Below, piece by piece: positions 48,590-60,594 of a DNA stretch of 64,000 nt. The stretch covers positions 7,235,001 to 7,299,000 of the forward strand of contig OY756961.1 of NCBI GenBank assembly GCA_963580455.1, written 5' to 3'. The DNA comes from Euonymus europaeus (taxonomy: Eukaryota > Streptophyta > Magnoliopsida > Celastrales > Celastraceae). How positions within the stretch are numbered: the first letter of the stretch is position 1; each line of letters starts with the position of its first letter. The notes beneath the pieces are model-generated. The model did no database searches, was not told where the DNA came from, and was given only the letters and a program-made list of their open reading frames with translations. Position numbers and translations under genes: made by a program.

Positions 48590-49620
48590 AGAAAGAAAGG
48601 GAAGCATGTTTTTTGAGGTCTAATATAATATAAATTACATAAAAAGATGATATAATTTATAATTAAGCTTATTTTTTATAAACTAAATACTTATCAAATA
48701 TATGATCAATTTAAATTTATAAAATGAGCACAAACCTTTATAAGATATTCGATCCAATTGATCATCACCTTAAAAAAAGGTGAAAAATTATTAGAATATG
48801 GTAATGCTATTTTATTTGATTAATTTTAACAACTTCACATGTCAATTTTAATTTTAAAATCAGATTCAAGACTCATATCTTCTAAGCTCATATTTTATCA
48901 AATGTCAAAGGTTTCAAAATTACTTATGTACATTTACTTGTTAAATTGGGATATAAATACAAATTATAAATAGTAATGAAACAAATTATTGTACACGAAT
49001 ATATCATAGTGATCATAATGTTTCCTTTGAAACTATATCATAAAGATGTTAAAATATCATACCATTTAGTGGAATGAACATGATTATGTCATGTATAATA
49101 TATTTTTCAGATTTCAATTTATTGAAGACTATGCTTGGCTGATTTAAGGAAGATATTTTGGGAGATATATCAGTTGTTATTGCCAACTCGTATACAGGGG
49201 TGGATGCAGGATTTCAACTTCTGTAGGGCAAACACATGCGACATTTGTTTTTGGGATAGTATGAAAAACAACATTAACAACTTAGGTAACAATTTCCGAA
49301 AAATCAACACTAGAGTGCACATCAATAATAAAAGTACATAGTGTCAAAACTATATATAAAAGAAACACATTTTCATAACATGTTTTTGAATACGGTTCTC
49401 TTTTTTTTTTTTTTTCTTTCTAATTTGTAAATCCATCAACAACAAAAGAATCACCACCTACCTCATGATCTTCTACGCTCACACAGACTTTTACTCGTTG
49501 GTGCTTGGTGACCCATTGAAAAAATAATTTTCAACGTAGATGGAGATTCATCTACAGCATGTTGACCTATGAACAAAAGATATAAAAAATATTGTCAATT
49601 GAAAATTTCTTTGATTTCTG
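48590..49620. other. AT-rich intergenic region
   Basis: No gene, RNA or bounded element recognised. A short phrase near 49,195 ('aggggtggatgcaggatttc') looks like the end of a dispersed repeat. Confidence 0.35.
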
Positions 49621-49629
49621 AAGCAACTG

Positions 49630-50035
49630 TGGAGTATAAAAGTGCGATGTCACGTGGCTGTTGGAAGACATTGGACACCTGGAGGCTGCACGTGGCACAA
49701 GACGACAAGACGTATTGGGAGTGTGATACGTAACTTGAACAACCTCATCCTGTCTTTGGAGATGATCATGATCTCGTCAACTTTAACTTCTCTTCAAAAT
49801 TCAAGTGTAACTTCTCTTCAAAATTCAAACGGATATTGCATCCACGATTCAAGGAGAGAAAGCAGGAGAGTGGTTACTTGATTTTATTATAAATAGCATA
49901 ACTTATAACCATTGTAAAAAAATAAGAAATACAGGCTTTACTCGTGGATGTAGACATTCTTGCCGAACCACGTACCACGTAAATTTTTTGTGTGCTTTTA
50001 CTTTCAATTCAGTTCCTTAGCCTGTGTGCATTTAA
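49630..50035 (+). repeat. Solo-LTR-like copia remnant
   Basis: The stretch ends in 'cgtggatgtagacattcttg' and 'ccgaaccacgta' followed by 'aattttttgtgtgc', a typical 3' part of plant copia LTRs, and has a TATA-like 'attataaatag' near 49,885. A 21-bp phrase starting 'taacttctcttcaaaattca' is repeated at about 49,786 and 49,808. No internal coding region is attached, so a solo LTR is likely. Exact ends and target duplication are not clear. Confidence 0.45.
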
Positions 50036-50328
50036 CCCGAAAAATCCTAACGTCGGTGCGAATTTTTGCATCCACAGCAACTTATCACTATTCTTCTTAG
50101 TCAATACACAATAACCTAGACTTCTAAAATAATTATCCATTTTCGTAATAAACTTACTATTTGAAATATCATTCATTGAAGACTTTAATTTGTTCACCGA
50201 ACTCTCACAGATCATACCACCATCTTGAATTGATTTAGAACAAAAACTATTTGCATAATAGAGATAAAAAAAAAATTGAACGTGCAATAAAGGTGATGAA
50301 GGATAATAAATTACTTTGTGAGGCTTTC

Positions 50329-50332
<4 letters not shown>

Positions 50333-50366
<34 letters not shown>
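50333..50366. repeat. (TA)n microsatellite
   Basis: About 16 TA units followed by short GATA repeats. Confidence 0.95.
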
Positions 50367-50367
<1 letters not shown>

Positions 50368-51099
50368 TAGATAAATATATATATGGACTAATTGACCTGT
50401 TTAATGCCAAACACGTATGATCAAGACAAGTATCATTTCGATCTGCAATATCCAATACTCGGTATATCCTTTTAGATATATATACTATATAAATTTATGA
50501 ACTCGTCTACACAAAAGAAAAAAAGAAAAGATTGACTAATTGTAGTCCAAACTTTTCCGTACATATTCTAATTTTAGAAAATTTGGTTAAATTTTTTCCC
50601 ATAATTAGTACTTTTTCTGCCTTTTTAAAAAAAAAAAGTTCAGCTAGACCCCAATTACTTGAAAATAGAGCATAAATTCAACATACAATGATATAATTTC
50701 CATAAAACATAGCATAAAAGACATAATGACTTCAATTAATCATTGCTAGCAGTCATAAAACAGCAAAAAACATAATTTGTCAATCTATGACATCCATAGT
50801 TGCAGTTTTACAGCTGTTAGAGGATATAAGTTTCTTGAACACTTCATTCCTTGAACCAAACTTTTTAGGCCAACTTTTTGTAGCTTCATGGTGATGTTCA
50901 ACTTGCATTTTAGATATTGGAAGGATTGAACAATCTAGAAGCATCTCCATCCTAACAAAAGCAAGACCCATTGATGTAACCAAACACCAAGAGTCTCCGA
51001 TTGTAGTCATCAAACACCTTTTCTGTTAGTGGGAAGGAGTACACTGTTCCCTTGATATCAGCAACACAACTACACAACTACATTGTAACATGTAGATAT

Positions 51100-53150
51100 A
51101 ACGTTTCACATGTATGATATTGTTTGGATAATGTCCTAAAAACATATCATGCAAATACAATTTTGGAATTTAAGTCTAAGCATTTTATGATATCATTTGT
51201 GATTTAAACATTTTATTTTATATATTTCATTTATATATGAATTCTAACAAGGTCTAAGGATGTTAAACATGTGAGTTTTGGATATTTAGATACACTTTAT
51301 GTGTGAGTATAGATCGACCTAAGATTCATTATTACATGCTAAATCATTAGTCACCACCAGATTTACAGAGTTAGGCACTTTGTTAATATAGTTTTAGTGC
51401 ATGGACATCTTCAATTAGGGGACTGGTTTGTCTTGACCATTTGAGTGGATTCTCAAATTGGAGCACTAGTGTATAAGTGGACATATACAATGACAGACTG
51501 ATGCATGAATGGATAACAAGAATTGTGCTATCAGTTATTCACCCTATAGCTGTGGGAGTACGGTATATCTCAAGCTTGAGTAGATCAGTACATTTATGCT
51601 TATAGCGTGTACATTTTGATTCATCAATAAATGAGACACACACTATTGTCAACAGTCTTGATGGATTGGATGTATACCAGGTCAAATATATTTTTGGTCA
51701 CTGAAAAATTTGTCATTTTTCATTTTAGTCACTAAATGTTCAAACGTTCCATACCAGTAACCTAAAGTTTTATTTTGTTTCAGAATGATCGCTTTGGGTT
51801 ACCATATTGGAACACGAGAGTTACCATATTGGAAGAAATTAAACTTTAAATGATTGATCTGAAACGTTTGAACATTCAGTGACCAAAATAAAAAAATGAC
51901 AAATCTTTAAGTGACCTAAAGTGTACTTAACCCGATGTATATTACTACCTATAAAATAGTCATTCGTGTTCTTTCAATTACGAAAGTGTAAGTACTCATC
52001 AGAGAGGTTCAAATTAATATAACCAGAAATTATACATACTGATTCTTACAAATTAATCATTGTGAATTAAATTGATCAACGGGTCAATTTAATACACTTT
52101 TGAGGATAGATATAGAAGAACCTAGAGCTCAAAGTACATGAATTTTGGAGTATTCGATAATACAAATAAACTCAATCCGACTTATCGGGTGTTGCATGGA
52201 TTCACACAGGTCAAGGATATGTTTCTAATTATGGGAAAAAAACCGATGTAAGAATCGTACATATTTAGGAGTGCATCCAAAAAGTCCAGGTAGTGTCATA
52301 CGAATATTGGATTGAAATGTTATTCCTAGTCATAGAGGTTGATGGTAAAGAATACAATTTTAGGAGCCATAATATGTATGTCCTGTGGAGTCCTCTTAGT
52401 AGCCTTATTTTCTCTCTCATCCTACTAAGGAAGATCGATAAGATTCACTATATGTCATTTCAATATTTTAAGTTTTATTACATATAGATATAATTTTATT
52501 AAGTATTGCTTTGACAATAAATCCCAAGAATAAAATTAATTATGTAAAGATATACAAATTAATATTTGTATATATATTAAATTAGGATTGCATATTTTAA
52601 TTTAAATCATAAAATAATATTTTATGATATTAAAATAGTAAACGCAATTGAAAGTTTGAATGGGTGTACGCAGGCCTGAAAGGGTGCATGCTGAACTTGT
52701 GGGAGACTATGCACTGGGCCAAGCGTTAGGCCGCATGGTCCAGCTAGAGGATGCCTGATAAGAGAGCTACTCTTTGTTTCCTCCCTTCACCCTCTTTTCC
52801 TACATGATGTGGGTTTATCTACTTGTTTTTAGAGAGTACTCTTGCTTTCCTATTTCCCTAATTGGTTTCCATTATATACATCATACTCTCTCTCAAGAGG
52901 TGAGACCTTTTTTCTTAGAAAAAATATTTGAGAGTTTAACTTAATATTTTACAGGTTCACTACCTTGAGAGTTCTTATTTTGTTTTACAAAAGAGAGGTT
53001 AGGGAATACCTAGGAAATGACGTAGGTTGTCCATTGATTCGATTGGTAGTTCATTGAACCAACATCACAAAAGCAGTATGTTTAAGATCGTGATCAAGTG
53101 TTGAGTTTGTGATCATGACGGATAGCTCATTGGATCTCGATAGTAAAGAG
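51100..53150. repeat. Non-coding interspersed repeat (LARD-like) with nested MITE
   Basis: Begins near 'ttggataatgtcctaaaaaca' and runs without coding frame to about 53,150; the end carries transcript-leader-like text ('atacatcatactctctctc'). It resembles in style the stretch at 4,109. A 257-bp MITE is inserted at 51,678. I cannot show terminal repeats. Confidence 0.4.
51678..51934. mobile_element. MULE-type MITE, 257 bp
   Basis: Long inverted ends cover most of the element: left 'tttttggtcactgaaaaatt', right complement 'tttaggtcacttaaagattt', both followed by 'tgtcatttt' and 'tcactgaatgttcaaacgtt'-like text. A shared 'atgtata' lies at both flanks (about 51,669 and 51,935) but a clean target duplication is not readable. 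It could form one long hairpin RNA. Confidence 0.65.
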
Positions 53151-53439
53151 GACGATACTTGATTTCTATTATTCTTTGATGCATGCTTGTATGTTTTGAT
53201 ATATGATTCATTTTGTATAAAATTAATACTAGAACCATGCTAGGATTAATTAGAAAATAATTGGATCTAGGATAACACATAATAGGCGCATAGCACTTAA
53301 GGATTGTATGGCTTTTATGCAAAATTTTAATTTGTACCTATGCTAAGAATGATCCATAAAACGCTTCCACATGTTCTAAAATTAATTTTAGCAACCAACA
53401 ATTATCATCCAGTTCTTCAAGTCCGCTATAGCATCATAG

Positions 53440-54960
53440 CATTCACCACTTTATAGCAATTCTTTTGTACCAGACAAGGGAGAAAGAACTTTATCGTATA
53501 GCTTACATTAGTTTTAACTCAACAACTAGATCCTTCTTCACTATTCTCCAACCTTTACTATTGTCCCAACCAAAGAAAGATGCCACAACCTTGAATACAT
53601 ACATAGTGGTCATCCCTTGGTACATCAATTATATTAGAAATGTAACGCTGGAAGAATAATGGAAATTGGAGACCCAATTTCCTGTGAATGCCCCTCTTAT
53701 CCTATGCACTATCAACTTTGGTGGTGGGATTGATTTTTCTACCCTGTTTGGCTTTGACTATGTCTTTGATTGTGGCATTGTCTTTATCTTGGTTTCTTGC
53801 ATAGGCTTTATCTTAATTTCTAGCATTGACTCTGTCTTTGAATGCGCTTCATTCTTCTATGCTTGAGTTGAAAATTAGGAGCTCCAATCTGGCATCTCAT
53901 AATCAAATACATGTGACTTCTTTGCATGAGCAAATGCTGAACGTTTTCTCTTGGTGGATGTTTCATTTGCTTGGTTACTTTTGAAGTTCCTTTGCTCTTT
54001 CTTCCTCGCTCTGACATATACCTTTAGTTTAGGCTCTAATATAGTTGTGTTGCTAGCCTTGCCTATGCACTGAAGTTGTCTTTTTAGCTCCAATTTTTGT
54101 GGCATAGTTGCTCTTCAAATATTTTTATGATCATGCCAATCTCCATGTCTATTCTCATATCATTCATAGGGACTTCATATTGAAGGGTCGTATGCTATGT
54201 TTTCTCCAAAAAATATGACCATCATTCAGTGGAATGCAGTTCCCTGCAATTTTATATGCTATAAGCATATGCGCATATAGCAATTCATAACTAAGGAGTA
54301 ACTTGTATGTGCAATTTTCTTCCTTCATTCCATGATTGCCAAAATGATGCCAATTAAGTTTCAACCTAAACCAATGCAGCAGTGGAGAGCAAATTGGCCA
54401 ACACTTTCAATATGAGATCTCTAAACTTGATTGACACCCTAGTAAGGCTATCTTCAAATGATGTCTTAATATCAATCAACTGTCCTTGAAGCAACAAGTG
54501 AATGTGGATGAGGGATTGCATAAATCCACATATTGAAGTTGATAATAGATACTTCTTCAATTTGGTATGATTACCCTCCACTTTTTTGGTGGTAGTGTTT
54601 TCCTGATGAAGATACTGATCAACATATGCCGCCACAAAATAAGTCTTGTATTTTACTAGCCATGAGTCTTAAAAATAAGTCAATGAAGATGGATGCTCAT
54701 CGAACCATTGCTGAATTTGTCTTACATTATCCTCATACTCAGTCATGGTTGAGGAATGCATGACTGTAGCCACTATAGTCATGAATTGATCAATTTCGAT
54801 TTGATCATAAAAGACCCAATGCTATTACTCAAGATTTTTTGATAATGTGCACTCTATAAAGCATATTGTTTGCACCTAAAAACACATTCTTTCGAGCATT
54901 CATCAGTGCAAGTTTTCTATCATTAATGAAAACCCTATCTAGGATAATATGAAAATGCTT
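53440..54960 (-). pseudogene. FAR1-type MULE transposase relic with OTU-like tail
   Basis: On the minus strand, in broken frames: 'VFINDRKLALMNARKNVF' then 'YRVHIIKK' (DDE core, near 54,900), 'YKTYFVAAYVDQYLHQENTT' then 'KKVEGNHTKLKKYL' (54,560-54,650), 'IHLLLQGQLIDIKTSFEDS', and a SWIM-like part 'LLSYELLYAHMLIAYKIAGN' then 'CIPLNDGHIFWRK'. After a basic linker comes 'YISNIIDVPRD' and, in the next frame, 'FFGWDNSKGWRIVKKDLVVE', which resembles the OTU-type cysteine protease segment found downstream of some plant FAR1-like transposases; the catalytic 'DGNCGFR'-like part is degenerate. At least four frame breaks. It is a different lineage from the MULE at 11,598. TIRs are not identified. Confidence 0.7.
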
Positions 54961-55947
54961 ACACCCTATTCATGGCTTAAAGAATCCAGATTGTTCAAGT
55001 AGGCTGCATTGATATTGGGCTGCGTGATCTGGGCTGAGAGCATGTCCTATCAATGGTCTCAGGTTGGTCAAAGTACTAGATTCTAAGTTGTGGGTTTTCG
55101 TCATGTTTGGGTTCAAGTAAAGGCTTAACATCAATTAAATCCGGCCCAGTTTAGAGGGGTTTTGGAGCCTTCCACGTGGTAAATGATTAGTTGAATCAGG
55201 GTGAGGTAGCTATAATCACGAGATTGGTCTATCAAGTTTAAAGTTGAATTAACGGCTAGATTTGGAGTTTTAAGTGGAGCACATTTACATATGGTGGAAG
55301 TAACATGTTTTTTGCTAGTTTGTTGAGAAACTGTAGTAGATGTTTGAAAGAAGTTTTCCATTTTAGATAGTTTTCTTCTAGAAGCGTGACTGCAACAAGT
55401 ATTTTGATTGAAGTGACTATGTTGGGTAGTAGTCATGTTTTTAAATAGCATTATCATTAGGTATAAATAGTTAAAATAATAATTTAATAACCTGCTCCTT
55501 TCCCACACAATAACACCTCTAAAGAGTATAAACAAATTCTCTTGTTTTTTAGATTTTTAATACGTTTTAGAGCTGGTCTATTTTTTAAGTTAGCTGGTGT
55601 CAAAACACTCGGGCTGATCGCTTTGTCAAATGGGCCTCGATCAGGCGTGTTTCTAGTAGCATTCTCAATTGTTTTATTCTAACTCTTCAAGCTTGGTTTT
55701 CCAGTGACTTAGATCCTCTGGATCATTATTTTATACTTTTGCCTAGATGAATATATGTTGTAGTTCTCTGTTTTTTGTTGTGCTTGATAAAAATAAAAAT
55801 AAAAAGCTAAACCTAGAAAGGGTTATGGTAGAGACTGACCCAAGAAGCTTCATCTTTGATGAATAAATTAATCAAGATATTTTACAGTGATAGCTAGAGG
55901 TGGCTCCCACTATTGATTTGGCAATTGGAAAACTGTTCTTGCCTCTC
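54960..55947. other. Intergenic, no recognised gene
   Basis: A 134-codon minus-strand frame at 55,131-55,535 lies here but resembles nothing I know and has no coding-like composition. It may belong to the N-terminal side of the transposase relic. Confidence 0.35.
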
Positions 55948-56632
55948 TAAGGGCGACCATAGTGGGCACTTTTTGATGGCCCATTTGTTCAAAAAAGATG
56001 ACAGTTATTGGCCCATTAACAATGTTCAACATACAACAATACAAATTTTGGCTATCAATTATCCCAACCCAATTACTTGGAGAAGCAGTCTTGATGGGTG
56101 CACTAATGACCCATTAGCTGGCCAGTGGGCCCATTTCAACTACCATTTCTCTTGAGAAAACACGCAGAGAGGGGATTTGCAAGAGCTTCGATCGGTCTGT
56201 TTTTGGTGAGATTTCTTTTGTCTTTTTGAAAATCTTTGTGCATCTCCTCCCATGTTTGCTCAAAATTTGCATATGTTTGCTATTTGGGTAAACCGATTCA
56301 TATAGATCTATTTGCTTTAAAGTTTATCAAAGTGGACAGAGTTTTCATTTTTTTCTTCTCTCCGTTATAGTAATCTTTTCCATGGTGTATAGTTTGAGTT
56401 GTCGATTGCACATGGGGATTATGAGGCAGATTAGCTAATAAATAAATGGTTTATTTTTCTGAAAAGCTTAAGTTTGCTTTTTAAATAAAGAATTTGCCTC
56501 TATAAGTTTGTGATTTTGGTTTTGATTCATATTTAATGTTACCCTCCTCGGTGCACTGACTGGTCAGACTCAAACTGAGTGAAATTCATCAAAATTTGTT
56601 CCCGATTACTTGTCTCAAGTAGAAATCCACCA

Positions 56633-56782
56633 TAGATTGTACTTCTTTGCCCTGCAACGCTGTTCCAGATTTAACCCACTAAATCATAATGGCGTAAATA
56701 TGAGTCGGTCTGTATTTAGTTTGAAAATATTGTGCTTCTTTGCCCTGCAAAGCTGTTCTAGATTTAACCCACTTCATCATGC
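56633..56782. repeat. Diverged 94-bp direct repeat
   Basis: 'cttctttgccctgcaa-gctg' followed by 'ttc-agatttaacccact' occurs at about 56,642 and 56,736. It lies within the Harbinger relic. Confidence 0.7.
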
Positions 56783-57519
56783 AAGATGGGTCGGAGATGG
56801 CCGTGAATCTAGGAATTTATTCAATTGTGTGAACCATACATATATTAAACTTTAAAATGTACTACCGTCCATGTCTTGATGTTGTCTCATGATTGCCAGT
56901 GCACAATTTTGTACTGTGATGTTTCAAACAGCTTTGTTAATGGTCTGAATTTTTTGTAGCATAAGTAAGTTATATTTATGTTGATCTGTAGCAATGGCTT
57001 TGTTTTCAATTCTTGGTGGATTTATTTTAAAGTACAACAGTTATATATAAATTATCATTACTATATTTGCTCGAACTGATATGCGTGTTTCTTTTCATAG
57101 GAAGAGCAAAGCTATAGGACGCTCCGCGAAGACCATAAATCCTAACCGGTACCCAAATTTCTAGTTCCCATCTATCCAGCCTCCGAATTCTCAATATTCA
57201 CCTAACCAACCCACGAACTCCCAATATGTGCCTAACCAACAACAACCTATTCCCACTCAGAACATTGCCCTTTGGAATTCCTTCGCGCAGTACATACAAT
57301 CTGGCATAGATCCATCCTTGCTCCAACACTTTTTAGCATCTCGGTTGAGCAACCAATCCTACCCTCACGTGATGTACATGATGCAACACATACTGAACTG
57401 CCTTCACAGCAGTCTGTTGGGGCCTCTGTCCCTACTGTTATGCCAACTACGAGCAAAATATCAAGGGGTACAAGGAGGGGACGTGATGTACCTATGGAGC
57501 GCGCTCCGTACTATCTGAC

Positions 57520-57840
57520 GGACAGAATTTACCCTCAATATTCTACGTTGATGCAATCAATTCCACATCCTTGCACACAGCAATGACTTTTTGCCAATTT
57601 ACAAGAAAGTGCTCGAAAGGATGTGGAGCGAGCTTTTGGTGTGCTCCAAGCAAAGTGGGGAATCACGCAGGGACCAATCCGTTTTTATTAGCAATCTGAC
57701 TTGAAAAAAAATCATGATCACCTGCATTATACTTCATAACATGATCATTGACGATGAACGACACCTAGATATTGATTCGTGGGTCCTACCTATGAAAGAA
57801 GGCATCTTAATGGTTGATACAATTAGACATCCATAAATTC
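57520..57840 (+). pseudogene. Harbinger transposase C-terminal fragment
   Basis: Frames spell 'DRIYPQYSTLMQSIPHPCTQ', then after a stop 'LFANLQESARKDVERAFGVL' followed by 'QAKWGITQGPIRF', then 'CIILHNMIIDDERHLDID'. This is the end of a Pong/PIF-type DDE nuclease, including the region with the final catalytic Glu. Several stops break it. The first two catalytic aspartates are not found. Confidence 0.82.
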
Positions 57841-58069
57841 TAGAAAATTTCATATACATGAGAATGAAGCATGTACGTGATGGACAGCTTAATGCAAGAT
57901 TGAGAAGGGATCTCATGACTCATATTTGGAATATGAGTGAAAATGTAGAAGTTTAGTGAAAACACTTTTTATCGTAATTATGTGTTACCGACTTTATTAT
58001 AATAATAATTATCTAAATAAAATTATATTTTAGTTCAATTTTTTGTCATATAAATTACTACCAATTTAA

Positions 58070-58287
58070 GATAAAATAATTTATTAAATATTCATTTCAC
58101 ACTAAAAATAACTACCAAGCAATTAACTAATTTATTAAATATTCATTTCATACCAAAAATAACTACCAAGTAATAAAATAATTTATTAAATATTCATTTC
58201 GCATCAAAAATAACTACAAAGCAATAAAATAATTTATTATTGAATAATCATTTCACACCAAAAATAACTATCAAACAACACATAAGA
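58070..58287. repeat. 51-bp minisatellite, about four units
   Basis: Units with 'tttattaaatattcattt' start at 58080, 58131 and 58182, with a fourth, diverged copy near 58,232. Each also contains 'aaaaataactac'. It sits near the right end of the Harbinger relic. Confidence 0.85.
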
Positions 58288-58563
58288 AATGCACTATTGT
58301 AGGACATCATGGGACATCAAAGTTGCACCCTTTGTCACATCAGCAAAACACGATTTCCAACAGCTTTTATGTCCCCATTAACACATCCCCATTGCAAGTG
58401 CCCTAACTCTCGACAAATAGTGTCCCCAATATACTCACTTCAAAGTTGAAACCTATTCAATAGTCACTATTCAACTCACTCTTTATTATTATTTTGGCCA
58501 AATCAAAATTTATTTATTGGACTTACCTATCAACCTTAGTTTTACTTTAAAAAAGAGCACATT

Positions 58564-58567
<4 letters not shown>

Positions 58568-58597
<30 letters not shown>
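58568..58597. repeat. (TA)n microsatellite
   Basis: About 15 TA units, just outside the Harbinger relic. Confidence 0.9.
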
Positions 58598-58599
<2 letters not shown>

Positions 58600-58649
58600 A
58601 TAAACACTAATAGGAATGATTAATTTGCTTCCCAATCTGATGCTATATG

Positions 58650-59080
58650 ACCCCGTTTGGATTAGCATTTTGGGTAACATAAATGCTACCCAAAATGCTT
58701 CATGTTACTGAAAATTGTTTGCAAAACCAAACGTCGATTTTAGGTAGCATTTTGTGCAGCATTTTTTTACAGTTTCACGACGTTAGTTTTTGTAGCATTT
58801 TAACTCAAAAAGACTAAACTGTCCATGTATTTTATAAAAATTACAAAATTATCCAACTCATTTAATAATTTCTCACCCCTCTATTTATTATTTTTAATTA
58901 ATACACTTGTATGTAATTTGACACAGCATTTAGAGAAGCATAATGCTACCAGTAGAAAATAAATCAAACATTTATCAGCATTTAAAATAGCATATATCAA
59001 CATTTAAAACAACATATATGCTACCACCATTAGACTCCTAAAATGCTGAATTTCAAATGCTAATTCAATCGCACACATAT
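58650..59080. mobile_element. Probable hAT-type MITE
   Basis: Starts 'ccccgtttggattagcattt' and ends near 'aaatgctaattcaatcgcac', an approximate inverse. The interior repeats 'aaatgcta' motifs in both orientations. No coding frame; target duplication not readable. Confidence 0.45.
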
Positions 59081-59350
59081 TTTGATGTTCTTATTTACTA
59101 TTTGGCATTTTAGCAAGCATGAAAAACTCGGCTTTCCAAAATTATTGCAGTTTCTTGAGGGTATCTTTAATCATGATTGTTTTTAAACTTTTGAATAAGT
59201 GAGGTAAGACCCCAAATCGAGGCCCAAAGAGATCGACCTCAAATTATTGTGATCAAAGGAGACTGATTCAGAACTGTTGAACTAAATAATTGTTCCATCT
59301 TAGCTTGAACTAAATAATTCTCATGTCTATCCCCAGATATTCACTTGAAC

Positions 59351-60312
59351 AAAATTTAGGTGGTGTTTGGTAAACCATTATAAATAACATATAATACAGC
59401 ATATAACATGTAAGCTACATATTATTATTAACCTAACCAAACAACAATTTAGCATTCAGCATATTAATTAACATTTTTACTTCTAAATTATGACATTCTC
59501 AAAATGTCATTTTACTAGCATTTTTTGGACACTTATGCATGAAATGTCCAAATTACCCCTACACTCTTAACTAATGACGAGTTTACCCTGCATGTACGGA
59601 TGAAAACCAATTATTTTATTTAATAATATATTCATTTATATTTAATAATATATTAACATTTTTACTAACATATTTAATTATTTATATTTAATAATATTTT
59701 TATTTTTAAATAATATATTAAATTATATTTACTAATTTATTTATTTATATTTACTAATCTATTATTTATTTATATTTAATAACATATTAACATTTTTACT
59801 AACATATTTAGATATTTATATTTAATAATATTTTTATTTTTTAATAATATATTAAATTATATTTACTAATTTATTTATTTATATTTACTAATCTATTATT
59901 TATTTATATTTAATAATATATTAACATTTTTACTAACATATTTAATTATTTATATTTAATAATATTTTTATTTTTAAATAATATATTAATTATATTTAAT
60001 AAAATTTAAGAAAATGTTAAATATTAATAAAAAAAAATTGTATAAAAAATTTATAATATTTTAATATTATTAAAAATGTAAAGATTATTTTTAAAAAATA
60101 TAAATCTATTTTTTAATTATTTGTGTTAATACCCCTACATGTAATTAGCCACAGCATTTATATTAGCATATATGCTTTTCTCTGAAAAATCTAACCAAAC
60201 ACCCACAGCATTTATAACAACATATATGTTAGTATTTTAAGCAGCATAAAGCAATCAGCATACATGCTAAATTATATGCTACTGATAAAATTATTTACCA
60301 AACACACTCTTA
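59351..60312. mobile_element. Probable hAT-type non-autonomous element
   Basis: The left end 'ggtggtgtttggtaaac' and right end 'atttaccaaacacactc' are inverted copies. 'agcatata' motifs recur near both ends. The interior is almost pure AT and holds the 134-bp tandem repeat. No coding frame. Confidence 0.55.
59620..60005. repeat. 134-bp tandem repeat, nearly three units
   Basis: The phrase 'tattaacatttttactaaca' starts at 59651, 59785 and 59919, a constant 134-bp step. Units are over 90% AT and differ by few bases. It is nested in the hAT-type element. Confidence 0.85.
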
Positions 60313-60594
60313 ATTGGTGGACTTAGAAATCAATCTTAGCTTTATCGTTTTCAATAATAAATGATATTTTAGGATTTAGAATTTAATCAAAAGGTCACAA
60401 GTTCAACTCTCATGCCTAACTGTTTCAGCATTATTTTTCCGTCTGAGCTTAGGCACAATCTCAACCGCCTGTCAAAATAGTGCCACTTTGACAAGCCCGG
60501 GTTTAGATCCGATCCAATTGTCTGATGGACACGAAGAACCGGGGATTTTCCGGTAAAAAAAAGAGAGGGAAAAAACACTTTTTCATTCATGAAA

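Larger units (their letters stand above)
55951..58403 (+). mobile_element. PIF/Harbinger transposon relic
   Basis: The left end reads GGGCGACCATAGTGGGCACT and the right end, reversed, GGGCACTTGCAATGGGGATG. A TAA stands on both sides (55948-55950 and 58404-58406), the target duplication expected for this superfamily. Inside are an ORF1-like stretch with repeated 'NSQY-PNQ' (near 57,190) and a DDE transposase tail (57,520-57,840). The termini match only in their first bases, so the outer limits are moderately certain. An alternative is a separate MITE at about 55,951-56,133 next to a truncated transposon. Confidence 0.6.

Noticed and set aside
49642..49881. 79-codon plus-strand frame
   Set aside because: Lies within the solo-LTR-like remnant and has no domain.
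55131..55535. 134-codon minus-strand frame
   Set aside because: No resemblance to any family I know and no splice or promoter support; probably chance in AT-rich DNA.
60360..60590. Possible tRNA-derived SINE after SDG41
   Set aside because: A box B-like phrase and an A-run are present, but no box A, target duplication or second copy could be shown.
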